A stretch of 64,000 nucleotides of DNA from Cellulosimicrobium cellulans. Lineage in GTDB: Bacteria; Actinomycetota; Actinomycetes; Actinomycetales; Cellulomonadaceae. Where the stretch lies: positions 124,001-188,000 of the forward strand of contig NZ_VEGH01000002.1 of NCBI RefSeq assembly GCF_007679345.1. The letters run 5' to 3'. Position numbers and translations under genes: made by a program. This document shows, one piece after another, positions 27,525 to 36,688 of this stretch (position 1 is its first letter; each line of letters starts with the position of its first letter). The notes under the pieces are model-generated. The model was not told where the DNA came from. It made no database searches and worked only from the letters and a program-made list of their open reading frames with translations.

Positions 27525-28580
27525 TCAGGCGCCGACGACCGCGACCGCGCCCTCCTCGGCCGCGACCCGCACCCGGTCCCCCGGCTCCGGCGCCCCGGCC
27601 CCGCCCGCGGGCAGCGCCGCGGTGACCCGGGCGTCCTCGGGCTCCAGCACCGCGACGACCTCCGCCCGGCCGCGCCGGGTCCGGCGTTCCGCGACGACGG
27701 CCGCGCGCACCGGGGTCGCCGACCCGGGCTCGGGGTCGGCGGGGCCGAGCACCCGCCAGCCGCCTGCGGCCACCGCGAGCGCCGCGCCGCCGCCCGCCGC
27801 GTCACCCGCGCCCAGGAACGTCCGGTACCCCAGGAACTCCGCCACCTCCCGCGAGGCCGGCCGCCGCCACAGCGTCTCCGGCGCGTCGACCTGCAGCAGC
27901 CGGCCCGCGGACATCACCGCGACCCGGTCGGCGACCGTCGCCGCCTCGTCCTGGTCGTGGGTCACGAACAGCGCGGTCGTTCCGGTGGCGACGAGCGCCC
28001 GGCGCAGGTCGTCGGCCAGCCGCTCGCGCAGCGACCGGTCGAGCGCGGACAGCGGCTCGTCGAGCAGCAGCAGCCGCGGCCGGGGCGCGAGCGACCGGGC
28101 GAGCGCCACCCGCTGCCGCTCGCCGCCGGACAGCGTGGCGACGGGACGCCGGCCGTAGCCGGGCAGGCCCACCAGCTCGAGCAGCTCCGCGACCCGCGCG
28201 GCCCGGTCCGCCCGCGGCAGGCCGCGCAGCCCGTAGGCCACGTTGCCCGCGACGTCCCGGTGCGGGAACAGCTGGCCGTCCTGGAACACCAGGCCGAACC
28301 CGCGCCGGTGCACCGGCACCGCGGCCAGGTCGACGTCGTCCCAGGCCACCGCGCCGGAGGTCGGCGGCTCCAGGCCGGCGACGGCGCGCAGCAGCGACGA
28401 CTTCCCGCAGCCCGACGGGCCGAGGAGCGCGAGCACCTCGCCCAGGGGGACGTCGAGCGCGACCCCGTCGACGGCCGTCACCGCCGGGGCGCCCCGGCCC
28501 GCGCCGGAGTAGCGCACGACCAGGTCGCGCACCGCCAGGCCGCGACCCGCCGGACCCGCACCGGACCCCGTCCCCGTCAC
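27525..28580 (-). CDS. Thiamine ABC importer ATP-binding protein (ThiQ-like)
   Basis: A 351-aa ATPase: Walker A GPSGCGKSSLLRAV, Q-loop FQDGQLFPHRD, signature LSGGERQRVALARSL, Walker B LLLLDEPLSALD, switch His in FVTHDQDEA. A C-terminal regulatory domain of about 100 residues (TOBE-like) follows, as in Fe3+/polyamine-type ATPases; this is longer than E. coli ThiQ. GTG start at 28580 overlaps the permease stop as GTGA, with GGAGGAG upstream. Thiamine specificity is inferred from the TPP riboswitch. Confidence 0.88.
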   Translation of the reverse strand: MTGTGSGAGPAGRGLAVRDLVVRYSGAGRGAPAVTAVDGVALDVPLGEVLALLGPSGCGKSSLLRAVAGLEPPTSGAVAWDDVDLAAVPVHRRGFGLVFQDGQLFPHRDVAGNVAYGLRGLPRADRAARVAELLELVGLPGYGRRPVATLSGGERQRVALARSLAPRPRLLLLDEPLSALDRSLRERLADDLRRALVATGTTALFVTHDQDEAATVADRVAVMSAGRLLQVDAPETLWRRPASREVAEFLGYRTFLGAGDAAGGGAALAVAAGGWRVLGPADPEPGSATPVRAAVVAERRTRRGRAEVVAVLEPEDARVTAALPAGGAGAPEPGDRVRVAAEEGAVAVVGA

Positions 28581-30349
28581 AGCTCTCCTCCCGCCGGCCC
28601 GCGGAACCGCTCCGCGAGCGCCATCACCCCGGCCGTCAGCACCGCGAGCACCACGCTCGCCGCGAGGGCCATCCCGTAGTTGTCGGCGCCCGGCTGCCCG
28701 ATGAGCCGGAAGATCACGACCGGCAGCGTCGGCAGGTCGGGCCGGGCGAGGAACGACGTCGCGCCGAACTCCCCCAGCGACACCGCGAACGCGAACCCGA
28801 CGGCCAGCCCGATCGACCGGGCGGCGAGCGCGCCGTCGACGCCGAGCAGCACCCGGCCCGGTCCCGCGCCGAGCGTGCCGGCCGCCTCGCGCAGCCGCGG
28901 GTCGATCGCCCGCAGCACGGGCAGCACGGTCCGCACCACCAGCGGCACGGCGACCACGGCCTGCACGACCGGCACCAGGATCCCGCTGCTCCGCAGGTCG
29001 GTCTGGATGCCGAACGGGTGGCCGAGCGTGAGCAGCGCGCCGAACCCGACGGTCACCGCCGACACCCCGAGCGGCAGCATGAACGCCCCGTCCAGCACGC
29101 CGACCGCGCGGCGCGCCGCCCGGGCCCGGGGTCGCCGGGACACCACGAGCGCGACCAGGCAGCCGACGAGCAGCGCCAGCAGCGTCGCGTCGACGGCGAT
29201 CCGCAGCGAGTTCCCCAGCGCCTCCCACACGGTCACCGTCAGCGCGTTCCGGCCGCCGGTGGTGCCGAGCGCCCGGTAGTGGTCGAGCCCCCACCCGTCG
29301 CCGGTGCGCAGCGACCCGAGCAGCAGCGCGCCGAGCGGCAGCGCCAGCAGCACCAGCACGACCCCGGTCACGACCGCGGGCACCGCGTGCGGGCGGGTCG
29401 GCCCCGCGCCGGACGACCCGGGCGCCACCAGCGACAGCGCCCGCTCCCGCCGCGCCCGAGCCCGGCCGGCCACCGCGAGCGCCGCGACCACGACGACCAC
29501 CTGCACCACCGACAGCACCGCGGCGGCCCGCAGGTCGAGGAACTGGGTGGTCTGGATCCAGATCTCGGTCTCGACCGTGCCGTACCGCATCCCGCCGAGC
29601 ACGAGCACCGTGCCGAACGCGGTCGCGCAGAACAGGAACACCAGCGACGCCGCCGACACGATCGCGGGCGTCAGCGCCGGCAGCGTCACCGTCCAGAACG
29701 CCCGGGCCGGCGACGCGCCGAGCGACCGCGCGGCCTGCTCGGGTCGCGGGTCGAGCCGCTGCCAGAGCCCCCCGACCGTCCGCACGACCACCGCGTAGTT
29801 GAAGAACACCAGCGCCGCGACGATCGCGGCGAACGTTCCGTCCAGGTGCAGGAAGCCGAGCGGCCCGTTCTCCCGGAGCAGCGCGCGGAACGCGACGCCG
29901 ACCACCACCGTCGGCAGCACGAACGGCACCGTCACGAGCGCCCGCAGCGCGCCCACGCCGCGGAACCGGCACCGGTACAGCACGTACGCGCCCGGCACGC
30001 CGAGCAGCACGGACAGCACCGTGCCGATCGCACCCTGGGCCAGCGTCAGCCCGACGATGCGCCAGGTGCGCGGCCGGGAGAACACGTCCGCGAACCCCGA
30101 CAGGTCGAGCGCGCCGTCCGGCAGGAAGCCCCGCCCGACCAGCGACAGCACCGGCCAGGCGAAGAACGTGCCGAGGAACAGCAGGGGAACGGCGGCGGCG
30201 AGCGCCCACGCCCCGGCGCGGCCGAGCGCCCAGCCCCGGGACGGCGCGCGGAGCGGCGGGCGCCCCGCCACGGCGCCGGCCGGCCCCGGGCGCGCGGGCA
30301 CCCCCGGCCGGCCCGTGCCGGTCGGGGGCGTCCGCGTCGCCGTGCTCAT
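28577..30349 (-). CDS. Thiamine ABC importer permease (ThiP-like, two fused permease units)
   Basis: A 590-aa membrane protein with two homologous permease halves of about six helices each, as in ThiP and FbpB. EAA loops are QAARSLGASPARAFWTVTLP in the first half and EAAGTLGAGPGRVLLGVDGA in the second. It begins 15 bp after the binding-protein stop and overlaps the ATPase gene by 4 bp. Confidence 0.9.
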   Translation of the reverse strand: MSTATRTPPTGTGRPGVPARPGPAGAVAGRPPLRAPSRGWALGRAGAWALAAAVPLLFLGTFFAWPVLSLVGRGFLPDGALDLSGFADVFSRPRTWRIVGLTLAQGAIGTVLSVLLGVPGAYVLYRCRFRGVGALRALVTVPFVLPTVVVGVAFRALLRENGPLGFLHLDGTFAAIVAALVFFNYAVVVRTVGGLWQRLDPRPEQAARSLGASPARAFWTVTLPALTPAIVSAASLVFLFCATAFGTVLVLGGMRYGTVETEIWIQTTQFLDLRAAAVLSVVQVVVVVAALAVAGRARARRERALSLVAPGSSGAGPTRPHAVPAVVTGVVLVLLALPLGALLLGSLRTGDGWGLDHYRALGTTGGRNALTVTVWEALGNSLRIAVDATLLALLVGCLVALVVSRRPRARAARRAVGVLDGAFMLPLGVSAVTVGFGALLTLGHPFGIQTDLRSSGILVPVVQAVVAVPLVVRTVLPVLRAIDPRLREAAGTLGAGPGRVLLGVDGALAARSIGLAVGFAFAVSLGEFGATSFLARPDLPTLPVVIFRLIGQPGADNYGMALAASVVLAVLTAGVMALAERFRGPAGGEL

Positions 30350-30364
30350 CGGGTCAGCCGCGCC

Positions 30365-31477
30365 TCAGCCGACGACCAGGTCGGTCCACTCGCGGACCCA
30401 GGCGTCGCGGTTCGCCGCGATGTCGTCGAGCGGCACCTCGTACGGCGCGTCCGACAGCGGCGCCCACTGCGCCCACGCCTCCGGCAGGTCGACGGTCGTG
30501 CTCACCGGGTACATGTACATCGACCCGGGGATGTCGGCCTGGACCGCGTCGGACAGCAGCCAGTCGACCAGCTGCTGCGCGCCCTCGGGGTTCTGGGCGC
30601 CGGCCAGCACGCCGGCGTACTCCACCTGCCGGAAGCAGGTGCCGAGCAGCGCGCCGGTGGTCGGCTCGCCGCCGCCCTCGGGGATCGTCTCGGGCGGGCT
30701 CGACGCGTAGGACAGCGCGATCGGCCGCGGGCCGCCCCCGCCGCCGCCGGAGAAGTCGGTGTAGTAGGCGTCCGACCAGCCCTCGGCGACCTTCAGACCG
30801 TTGGCCGTCAGGTCGGTCCAGTACTGCTGCCACCCGTCCTCGCCGAAGGCGCCGACGGTCGCCAGCAGGAAGGCCAGGCCCGGGCTGCTGGTCGCGGCGT
30901 TGGTGACGACGGTCAGGTCCTTGTACTGCGGGTCCGTCAGGTCCTCGAGCGTCGTCGGCTCCGTGATCCCCCGCTCGGCGAACCAGGCGTGGTCGACGTT
31001 CAGGCACACGTCGCCCCTGTCGACGGCGGTGAGCGAGTGCGACCCGTCGGGCGCGTACGCGGCGGCGTCGGCCGCCGCGGGCGCCTGCGACTCGTACGGC
31101 TCCAGCACGCCCTCGTCGATCGCCCGCGAGGCGAAGGTGTTGTCGATCCCGTAGACCACGTCGCCGAGCGGGGCGTCCTTGGTGAGGATCAGCTGGTTGA
31201 CCAGCGCGCCGCCGTCGCCGGGCGCGACCTGCTTCACGGTCAGGCCGGTGTCGGCCTCGAACTGCTCCAGCAGGCCGTCGCTCACGTGGAACGAGTCGTG
31301 CGTGACCAGCGTGACGGTGCCGCCGGCGGCGCCGGAGCCGTCGTCGGACGCGGCGTCGGAGCCGGAGCCCGACCCGGTCACGGAGCAGGCCGTCAGGGCC
31401 AGGACGCCGGCGAGGGCGGCGAGCCCGGCCGTGGTGGTGCGCCGGGGTGCCCGGCTGCGTGCGCGCGTGCGCGCCAT
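30365..31477 (-). CDS. Thiamine-binding periplasmic-type lipoprotein (TbpA/ThiB-like)
   Basis: A 370-aa substrate-binding protein. A twin-Arg-rich start (MARTRARSRAPRRTT), a hydrophobic core and the lipobox LALTAC give a lipid-anchored protein. The mature region has VTLVTHDSFHVSDGLLEQFEADTG-like, GDVVYGIDNTFASRA and SSPGLAFLLATVGAFGEDGW stretches, characteristic of TbpA. The ATG at 31477 is chosen for its GAGGAGGAACC ribosome-binding site and because an earlier in-frame start would lengthen the signal region. It is first in the operon below the TPP riboswitch. Confidence 0.92.
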   Translation of the reverse strand: MARTRARSRAPRRTTTAGLAALAGVLALTACSVTGSGSGSDAASDDGSGAAGGTVTLVTHDSFHVSDGLLEQFEADTGLTVKQVAPGDGGALVNQLILTKDAPLGDVVYGIDNTFASRAIDEGVLEPYESQAPAAADAAAYAPDGSHSLTAVDRGDVCLNVDHAWFAERGITEPTTLEDLTDPQYKDLTVVTNAATSSPGLAFLLATVGAFGEDGWQQYWTDLTANGLKVAEGWSDAYYTDFSGGGGGGPRPIALSYASSPPETIPEGGGEPTTGALLGTCFRQVEYAGVLAGAQNPEGAQQLVDWLLSDAVQADIPGSMYMYPVSTTVDLPEAWAQWAPLSDAPYEVPLDDIAANRDAWVREWTDLVVG

Positions 31478-31563
31478 GGTGGTTCCTCCTCGATGTGCAC
31501 CGAGGGGGTCGCACCGCACCACCGCGCCCCGGGGAGCGCGACGGCACGGGGCGACTGAGATCC

Positions 31564-31678
31564 CGACTCCCTACGCCGGTGCTAACCGGATCAGGTGCGA
31601 GGGTCTGCGGATTCCGTCCGCACTCTCAGCGTCGGTCGGGCCGCGGTGTCGCGCACGGCCCGGGACGCTCCCCTGTCG
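31564..31678 (-). ncRNA. TPP (thiamine pyrophosphate) riboswitch
   Basis: Read on the minus strand, the aptamer contains the conserved GACGCTGAGAGTGCGG element, ACCCTCGCACCTGATC and GGTTAGCACCGGCGTAGGGA blocks of the THI element, closed by a CGAC/GTCG P1 stem (31678-31675 with 31567-31564). Its P3 arm is GTGCGGACGGAATCCGCA-like. It ends 87 bp upstream of the tbpA start codon. TPP binding should reduce expression of the thiamine importer, probably by blocking translation or by termination in the intervening leader. Confidence 0.95.
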
Positions 31679-31797
31679 TTCGCCGCCGACACTACACCGG
31701 CGCGGCGCGGCCCCCGTCCGGCGCGGGCTGACCTGCGGGGGCGCACCGGCGGCGCTAGCGTGGGGCGGAGCACAGCCGTCCCGACGCAGGAGGTCCC

Positions 31798-32082
31798 GTG
31801 GCCGACGAAGAGACCCAGTCCACGTTTGCGAAGATCACCGGCCTGGTGGTCGCGGGCGCCGTCGCCTGGATCGCGGGCAAGGCCGTGGACGCGGCGTGGA
31901 AGGCGGCGTCCGGGCACAAGCCGCCCAAGCCCGAGGACGACGACGACCCGCGCATCGCCGAGGTCGTCGCGGCCGCCGCGGTCACCGCCGCCGCCGTCAC
32001 GGTCGCCCGCGTGTTCGCGACCCGCGGGACGAAGAAGTTCGTCGAGCGCGTCGACAAGAACCGCCGGCTCCCGAAGGCCTGA
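31798..32082 (+). CDS. DUF4235 small membrane protein
   Basis: A 94-aa protein with a hydrophobic helix (FAKITGLVVAGAVAWIAGKA), a charged middle (SGHKPPKPEDDDDPRIAEV) and a second Ala/Val-rich helix (AAAAVTAAAVTVARVFATRG), ending in a basic tail. The layout matches DUF4235 proteins of actinobacteria, whose function is unknown. GTG start at 31798 behind GGAGG. Divergent from the thiamine operon. Confidence 0.78.
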   Translation: MADEETQSTFAKITGLVVAGAVAWIAGKAVDAAWKAASGHKPPKPEDDDDPRIAEVVAAAAVTAAAVTVARVFATRGTKKFVERVDKNRRLPKA

Positions 32083-32197
32083 CCCGGGGCCCCTCGGCAC
32101 CGGGGTCGTCGCGCCGTCGACGGCCGGAGGTCCCGCCCGCGGGGCGCGGGCGCGCCCTAGCCTGAGCACCCCGTCCAGACGAAGGTGCAGGTCAGCC

Positions 32198-32980
32198 GTG
32201 TCCCACCCCTCCTCCCGGCCCGCCGTCGGCGCCGGCCGCTCGGTGCACACCGTCGACGACGTCCTGGCCCTCATGGACCTGCTGTTCGCCGAGCGCGCCG
32301 ACCGGTGGACCGACCGCGGCGGCGCCGACTTCTGGGACCGGTTCTACGCCGACCGCGGCCGCCCCGTGCCGTTCTTCCGCTGGGCGCCGGACGAGAGCCT
32401 CGTCGCCTGGGCCGCCGACGGCCGGCTGCCGCTCGCTCCCGGCACCCGCGTGCTCGAGCTCGGCTGCGGACCCGGCCGGAACGCCGTGTGGCTCGCGCAG
32501 CAGGGGTGCGCCGTCGACGCGCTGGACCTGTCCGCGACGGCCGTCGCGTGGGGCCGGGAGCGCGCCGCCGAGGCCGGGGTGGACGTGCGGTTCGCGCGCG
32601 CCGACATCTTCGGGTGGCAGCCGCCCGCGGAGCCGTACGACCTGGTCTACGACTCCGGCTGCTTCCACCACCTGCCGCCGCACCGCCGCGTGTCCTACCG
32701 CGCGCTGCTGGAGCGCACGGTCCGCCCCGGGGGCCGGTTCGGGATCGCGTGCTTCGCGACGGGCGAGGACGGCCACGACGACCGCGGCGGCACCGGGGCC
32801 GACGACGTCGACCTGTACCGGGAGGGCGGGCTGGGCGGCGGGCTCGCCTACCGCGCCGACGACCTGCGGCGGGCGTTCGCCTGGCTCGACGAGGTGGAGC
32901 TGCGCCGGATGCGCCCGGCCGCCGACGCGGACGACGCCTTCGGCGAGGACTTCCTCTGGGCGGGGCTGTTCCGCCGCTGA
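32198..32980 (+). CDS. Class I SAM-dependent methyltransferase
   Basis: A 260-aa methyltransferase. The N-terminal region has FWDRFYADRGRPVPFFRWAP. Motif I is VLELGCGPGRNAVWLAQQG, the acidic ribose-binding residue is in VDALDLSATAV, and YDLVYDSGCFHHLPPHRR is motif II/post-II. The overall pattern is like thiopurine/tellurite-resistance-type methyltransferases. The GTG at 32198 is preferred over far-upstream in-frame starts that run through the DUF4235 gene. Substrate unknown. Confidence 0.85.
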   Translation: MSHPSSRPAVGAGRSVHTVDDVLALMDLLFAERADRWTDRGGADFWDRFYADRGRPVPFFRWAPDESLVAWAADGRLPLAPGTRVLELGCGPGRNAVWLAQQGCAVDALDLSATAVAWGRERAAEAGVDVRFARADIFGWQPPAEPYDLVYDSGCFHHLPPHRRVSYRALLERTVRPGGRFGIACFATGEDGHDDRGGTGADDVDLYREGGLGGGLAYRADDLRRAFAWLDEVELRRMRPAADADDAFGEDFLWAGLFRR

Positions 32981-32987
32981 CGCCGCG

Positions 32988-33392
32988 TCAGCCCCGGTCG
33001 CCCGAGCCCGGTGCGTCCTCGGGCGGCGTGCCGCGCAGCGTGGCCTCGTCCTGCGCCTCGGTGAGCTCGTCGACCACCAGCAGGTCGCGGCGCACCTTGC
33101 CCGTGCGGTAGCCCGCGCGGCCGACCAGGTGCGCCGCGACGGGCGCCGTCAGCATCTGGAACAGGGCCACGAGCACCAGCGCCCACACCGCCCCGCCGGA
33201 GCGCAGCCGGAGCGACAGCCCGATGAGCACCAGGATCAGCCCGAGCACCTGCGGCTTCGTCCCGGCGTGCATCCGGGACAGCAGGTCGGGGAACCGCAGG
33301 ACGCCCACGCCGGCGGCGAGCGCGAGCAGCGCGCCCCCGATCAGGCAGATCGACGCCACGACGTCGGCGACCACGTCCCAGTCCCAGCTCAT
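32988..33392 (-). CDS. mnhG: Mrp antiporter subunit MnhG
   Basis: A 134-aa protein with three transmembrane helices, including VVASICLIGGALLALAAGVG and VLRFPDLLSRMHAGTKPQVLGL, the highly conserved MnhG core, and a longer hydrophilic tail than usual (DELTEAQDEATLRG to the end). It is the last gene of the Mrp operon, overlapping mnhF by 4 bp. The complex exports Na+ (and other cations) in exchange for protons. Confidence 0.92.
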   Translation of the reverse strand: MSWDWDVVADVVASICLIGGALLALAAGVGVLRFPDLLSRMHAGTKPQVLGLILVLIGLSLRLRSGGAVWALVLVALFQMLTAPVAAHLVGRAGYRTGKVRRDLLVVDELTEAQDEATLRGTPPEDAPGSGDRG

Positions 33393-34024
33393 CGGTCGCT
33401 CCCCTCGTCGTGCGTGCCGCGGGCGGCGGCGTCCTGGTCCGCGGCGGTGTCCTCCGCCGCCAGCTCGTCGCCGTCCGACCCGCCGCCGTGCTCGCCCGAC
33501 CCGTGCTCGTCCACGTGCGGCTCGTCACCGTGCTCGCGCCGGTCCTCGTCGGGCACGACCTCGGCGCGGCGCGCCTCGTCGCCGTGGGCGGCGTGCTCGG
33601 CGCGGACCTCCTCGGGGTCCGACGCGGGCCGGGGGGCGTCGGTCGCGGCGCCCTCGGCCTCGCGGGCCCGGCGCGCGCGGCGGGCCTCCTCGGCCTCGTC
33701 CTCGGCGCGGATCCGCTCCGCCTCCTCGGCCGCGATCTCCTCGCGGGTGCGGACCCGGCCCTCGCCCGCGGGCTCGACGGACGCGAACCGCGCGATCGTG
33801 GTGGAGCCGACGAAGCCGACCAGGGACAGCACCACGAGGATCGGCACCACGTCCGCGCGACGCTCGGCCGAGGCGTAGAGCGCGACGGCCGCGACCACGA
33901 CGGTCACGATGATGTCGAGCGCCACCGTCCGGTCCAGCATCGACGGCCCGCGCTCGGCGCGGATCAGCGCGAGGACCCCCGCGACCGTCAGCAGCGCGGC
34001 GCAGATCAGCAGCACGGCGGTCAC
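33389..34024 (-). CDS. mnhF: Mrp antiporter subunit MnhF with long charged C-terminal tail
   Basis: The first ~90 residues form a normal MnhF: ICAALLTVAGVLALIRAERG, PSMLDRTVALDIIVT, VVVAAVALYASAERRADV. The protein then continues for about 120 residues of Glu/Asp/Arg/His-rich sequence (EEIAAEEAERIRAEDEAEEA ... EHGDEPHVDEHGSGEHGGG). Typical MnhF proteins are about 90 aa. The tail contains a coiled-coil-like part and a His-rich part, and is probably cytoplasmic and disordered. GTG start at 34024 overlaps the mnhE stop. Confidence 0.9.
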   Translation of the reverse strand: MTAVLLICAALLTVAGVLALIRAERGPSMLDRTVALDIIVTVVVAAVALYASAERRADVVPILVVLSLVGFVGSTTIARFASVEPAGEGRVRTREEIAAEEAERIRAEDEAEEARRARRAREAEGAATDAPRPASDPEEVRAEHAAHGDEARRAEVVPDEDRREHGDEPHVDEHGSGEHGGGSDGDELAAEDTAADQDAAARGTHDEGSDR

Positions 34025-34602
34025 GCGCGCACCTCCTGGCGTCGGGACGACCGGCCGCCGGGCGTCAGGCCCGCCTCGCGGAGCTCGTCGTCGGAGGCGA
34101 ACGCACGCAGCACCCGCTCCTCCTGGTCGAGGACGTTCTGCCGGGCGCGCTCGACGCCGCCGGACTGCTCGACGTCGAGGACGTGCAGGTAGAGCATGCC
34201 GGTGAGCCGGTGCGCCTCGACGACCAGCGAGCCGGGCACGAGCGAGCAGAGCTCGGCGGTCATCGTGAGGTACAGGTCGGAGTGGTTCCGGAGCTGGACG
34301 CCGATCACGGCGCCGCGCGGGGTGTGCCGCGGCCGCAGCGCGACCCAGGACACCTCGACGGACGCGTGCAGCAGGTCCCAGGCGAACCGCCCGATCAGCA
34401 CGAGCAGCGGCCAGGGGCGCACGGTGCCGTGGAAGTCGATCGGCGTCATCCGGAGCAGCCCGGTCACCGCGACGGCGATCACGGCGCCGGCGAGCACGTT
34501 GCCGACGGACAGGTCGCCCCAGAGCAGCACCCAGACGACGACGAGCCAGACCATGGTCGGCCACTGGGCGGCCAGCTTCTTGCGGCGCGGGTGCAGGCTC
34601 AC
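34021..34602 (-). CDS. mnhE: Mrp antiporter subunit MnhE
   Basis: A 193-aa protein with an N-terminal pair of helices (WPTMVWLVVVWVLLWGDLSV, LAGAVIAVAVTGLLRM) and the conserved MnhE soluble segment LRNHSDLYLTMTAELCSLVPGSLVVE-like, then LTGMLYLHVLDVE. GTG start at 34602, overlapping the mnhD stop by 4 bp. Structural subunit of the Mrp complex. Confidence 0.92.
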   Translation of the reverse strand: MSLHPRRKKLAAQWPTMVWLVVVWVLLWGDLSVGNVLAGAVIAVAVTGLLRMTPIDFHGTVRPWPLLVLIGRFAWDLLHASVEVSWVALRPRHTPRGAVIGVQLRNHSDLYLTMTAELCSLVPGSLVVEAHRLTGMLYLHVLDVEQSGGVERARQNVLDQEERVLRAFASDDELREAGLTPGGRSSRRQEVRA

Positions 34603-36149
34603 GCGTCGTCACCCCCGTGCGCCACGTCGACGGACTCCCCGGAGCCGCGGCCGCCCTCCGGCAGCACCGACTGGATGTACACGGACCGGTCGGCCAGTGC
34701 CCCGGCGGCACGCTCGGCGTAGCCGTACAGCGGGCCGGCCCCGACGGTCAGCGCGAGGCCCAGCACGACGAGCGCGGCGGCGGAGCCGACCATGCCCTTC
34801 GGCAGCGTGGCGTCGGGCAGCGGCTCGGGCGGCGTCTGCCAGAACGCCTTGTTCCACGCCTTGATCAGCGCGTAGAGCGTGAGCAGCGAGGTGGCGACAC
34901 CGCCGACCACCAGGGTCAGCGCGAGCCACGAGCCGTCGGCGACGCCGGCCTGCAGCAGGCCCACCTTGCCGAGGAACCCGGACAGCGGCGGGATGCCGCC
35001 GAGGTTCATCGCCGGGATGAAGAACAGGATGGCGAGCACCGGGGCGAGCTTGGCCAGGCCGCCGAGCGAGTCGAGCGACGTGGACCCGCCCCGCCGTTCG
35101 ATCAGCCCCGCGACCAGGAACAGCCCGGTCTGCACGATGATGTGGTGCGCGACGTAGTAGATCGACGCGGACCAGCCGGCCTCCGAGGCGAGCGCGATGC
35201 CGAAGAGCATGTAGCCGATGTGGCTGACCAGCGTGAACGACAGCAGTCGCTTGAGGTCGTCCTGCGCCACCGCCCCGAGGATGCCGACCACCATCGTGGC
35301 GAGCGCCGCCCACATGAGGACGTCGTCCATCCGGCCCTCGGGGAACAGCAGGGTCTGGGTGCGGATGATCGCGTAGACGCCGACCTTGGTGAGCAGGCCG
35401 GCGAACACGGCCGTCACCGGCGCGGGCGCCGTCGGGTACGAGTCGGGCAGCCAGGCCGACAGCGGGAAGATCGCCGCCTTGATGCCGAACGCGAGCAGCA
35501 GCAGCACCTGGAGCAGCAGCCGCACCCCGGGGTCGATCTCCGGCAGCCGCTCGGCGAGCTGCGCCAGGTTGACCGTGCCCGCGGCCGCGTAGGTGAGGGC
35601 GATCGCGATGAGGAACAGCAGGGACGACAGCAGCGCCACGACCACGTAGATGCTGCCCGCGCGGATGCGCTCACCGGTCCCGCCGAGCGTCAGCAGCACG
35701 TACGAGGCGGCCAGCAGGATCTCGAAGCCGACGTAGATGTTGAACAGGTCGCCGCTGAGGAACGCGTTGGCGACGCCCGCGGCCAGGATCAGGTACGTCG
35801 GGTGGTAGATCGAGACGGGCGCGGCCTCGTCGCCGTCGGCCTCGCCCTGGGCGAGCGAGTACAGCTGGACGCAGAGCGTCACCGCCGCGGACACCGTCAG
35901 CATGAGCGCCGACAGCCGGTCCGCGACGAGGTCGATGCCGACCGGTGCGGCCCAGCCGCCGATGTCGACCACCAGCGGGCCGTCGTCGGCGAGGACCAGG
36001 AGCGTCGCGGCGACGACCAGCACGATGCTCAGCGCGATGACGCTGATGATGCGCTGCAGCCGCGGCCGCCGGTACAGGGCGAGCGCGAGGCCGGCGCCGA
36101 ACAGCGGGACCACGACGGGCAGCGGCACCAGCCAGGTGTACTCGGTCAT
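34599..36149 (-). CDS. mnhD: Mrp antiporter subunit MnhD
   Basis: A 516-aa NuoN/NuoM-like membrane subunit with about fourteen helices. It has the proton-translocation motif FGIKAAIFPLSAWLPDSYPT followed by PAPVTAVFAGLLTKVGVYAI, where the Lys and conserved charged residues are visible. It overlaps mnhC and mnhE by 4 bp each. Confidence 0.94.
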   Translation of the reverse strand: MTEYTWLVPLPVVVPLFGAGLALALYRRPRLQRIISVIALSIVLVVAATLLVLADDGPLVVDIGGWAAPVGIDLVADRLSALMLTVSAAVTLCVQLYSLAQGEADGDEAAPVSIYHPTYLILAAGVANAFLSGDLFNIYVGFEILLAASYVLLTLGGTGERIRAGSIYVVVALLSSLLFLIAIALTYAAAGTVNLAQLAERLPEIDPGVRLLLQVLLLLAFGIKAAIFPLSAWLPDSYPTAPAPVTAVFAGLLTKVGVYAIIRTQTLLFPEGRMDDVLMWAALATMVVGILGAVAQDDLKRLLSFTLVSHIGYMLFGIALASEAGWSASIYYVAHHIIVQTGLFLVAGLIERRGGSTSLDSLGGLAKLAPVLAILFFIPAMNLGGIPPLSGFLGKVGLLQAGVADGSWLALTLVVGGVATSLLTLYALIKAWNKAFWQTPPEPLPDATLPKGMVGSAAALVVLGLALTVGAGPLYGYAERAAGALADRSVYIQSVLPEGGRGSGESVDVAHGGDDA

Positions 36150-36688
36150 CGGCTGCCCTCCCCGCGGTCGTCGGTCGGTCGGTCGTGCTCCCCGGCGGCG
36201 CTCCCGACGCCGGCCGGCGAGGGGCCGCCCTCGTCCGTCTCGTCGCGGGTCTCGGCGGCCTCCTCGTCGAGGGTGGTCGTCGACTCCTCGGTGTCGTCGT
36301 CCTCGAAGGCGCGCTGGTCGCGGGCGGCGAGCCGGGCGATGCGGCGGTCCTCGACGTCGTCCTGCACCTCGTCGTGCCGGTGCAGCTGCCAGGACCGGTA
36401 GGCCATCGCGAGCAGGAACGCCGTCATGCCGAGCGTGATGACGATGGCGGTCAGCACCATCGCCTGCGGCAGCGGGTCGGCCATGTCGCGCTCGAGCTCC
36501 AGCCCGACGATCGGCGGCCGGCCGGCGGCGCCGCCCGCGACCAGGAACAGCAGGTTCGCGCCGTTGCCGATCAGGACGACCCCGATCAGCACGCGGGACA
36601 GGCTGCGCTCCAGGAGCAGGTACACGCCCGCCGTCACCAGGACGACGATGACGCCGACCAGGACGAGGTTGGGGCTCATGTCGATCAT
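36146..36688 (-). CDS. mnhC: Mrp antiporter subunit MnhC
   Basis: A 180-aa NuoK-like subunit with three helices (LVLVGVIVVLVTAGVYLLLE, RVLIGVVLIGNGANLLFLVA, DPLPQAMVLTAIVITLGMTA), followed by an acidic tail of about 70 residues (DEVQDDVEDRRIARLAARDQ, then Asp/Glu/Thr-rich) beyond the usual MnhC end. The ATG at 36688 overlaps the mnhA stop (ATGA); the ATG at 36679 is an alternative. Confidence 0.92.
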   Translation of the reverse strand: MIDMSPNLVLVGVIVVLVTAGVYLLLERSLSRVLIGVVLIGNGANLLFLVAGGAAGRPPIVGLELERDMADPLPQAMVLTAIVITLGMTAFLLAMAYRSWQLHRHDEVQDDVEDRRIARLAARDQRAFEDDDTEESTTTLDEEAAETRDETDEGGPSPAGVGSAAGEHDRPTDDRGEGSR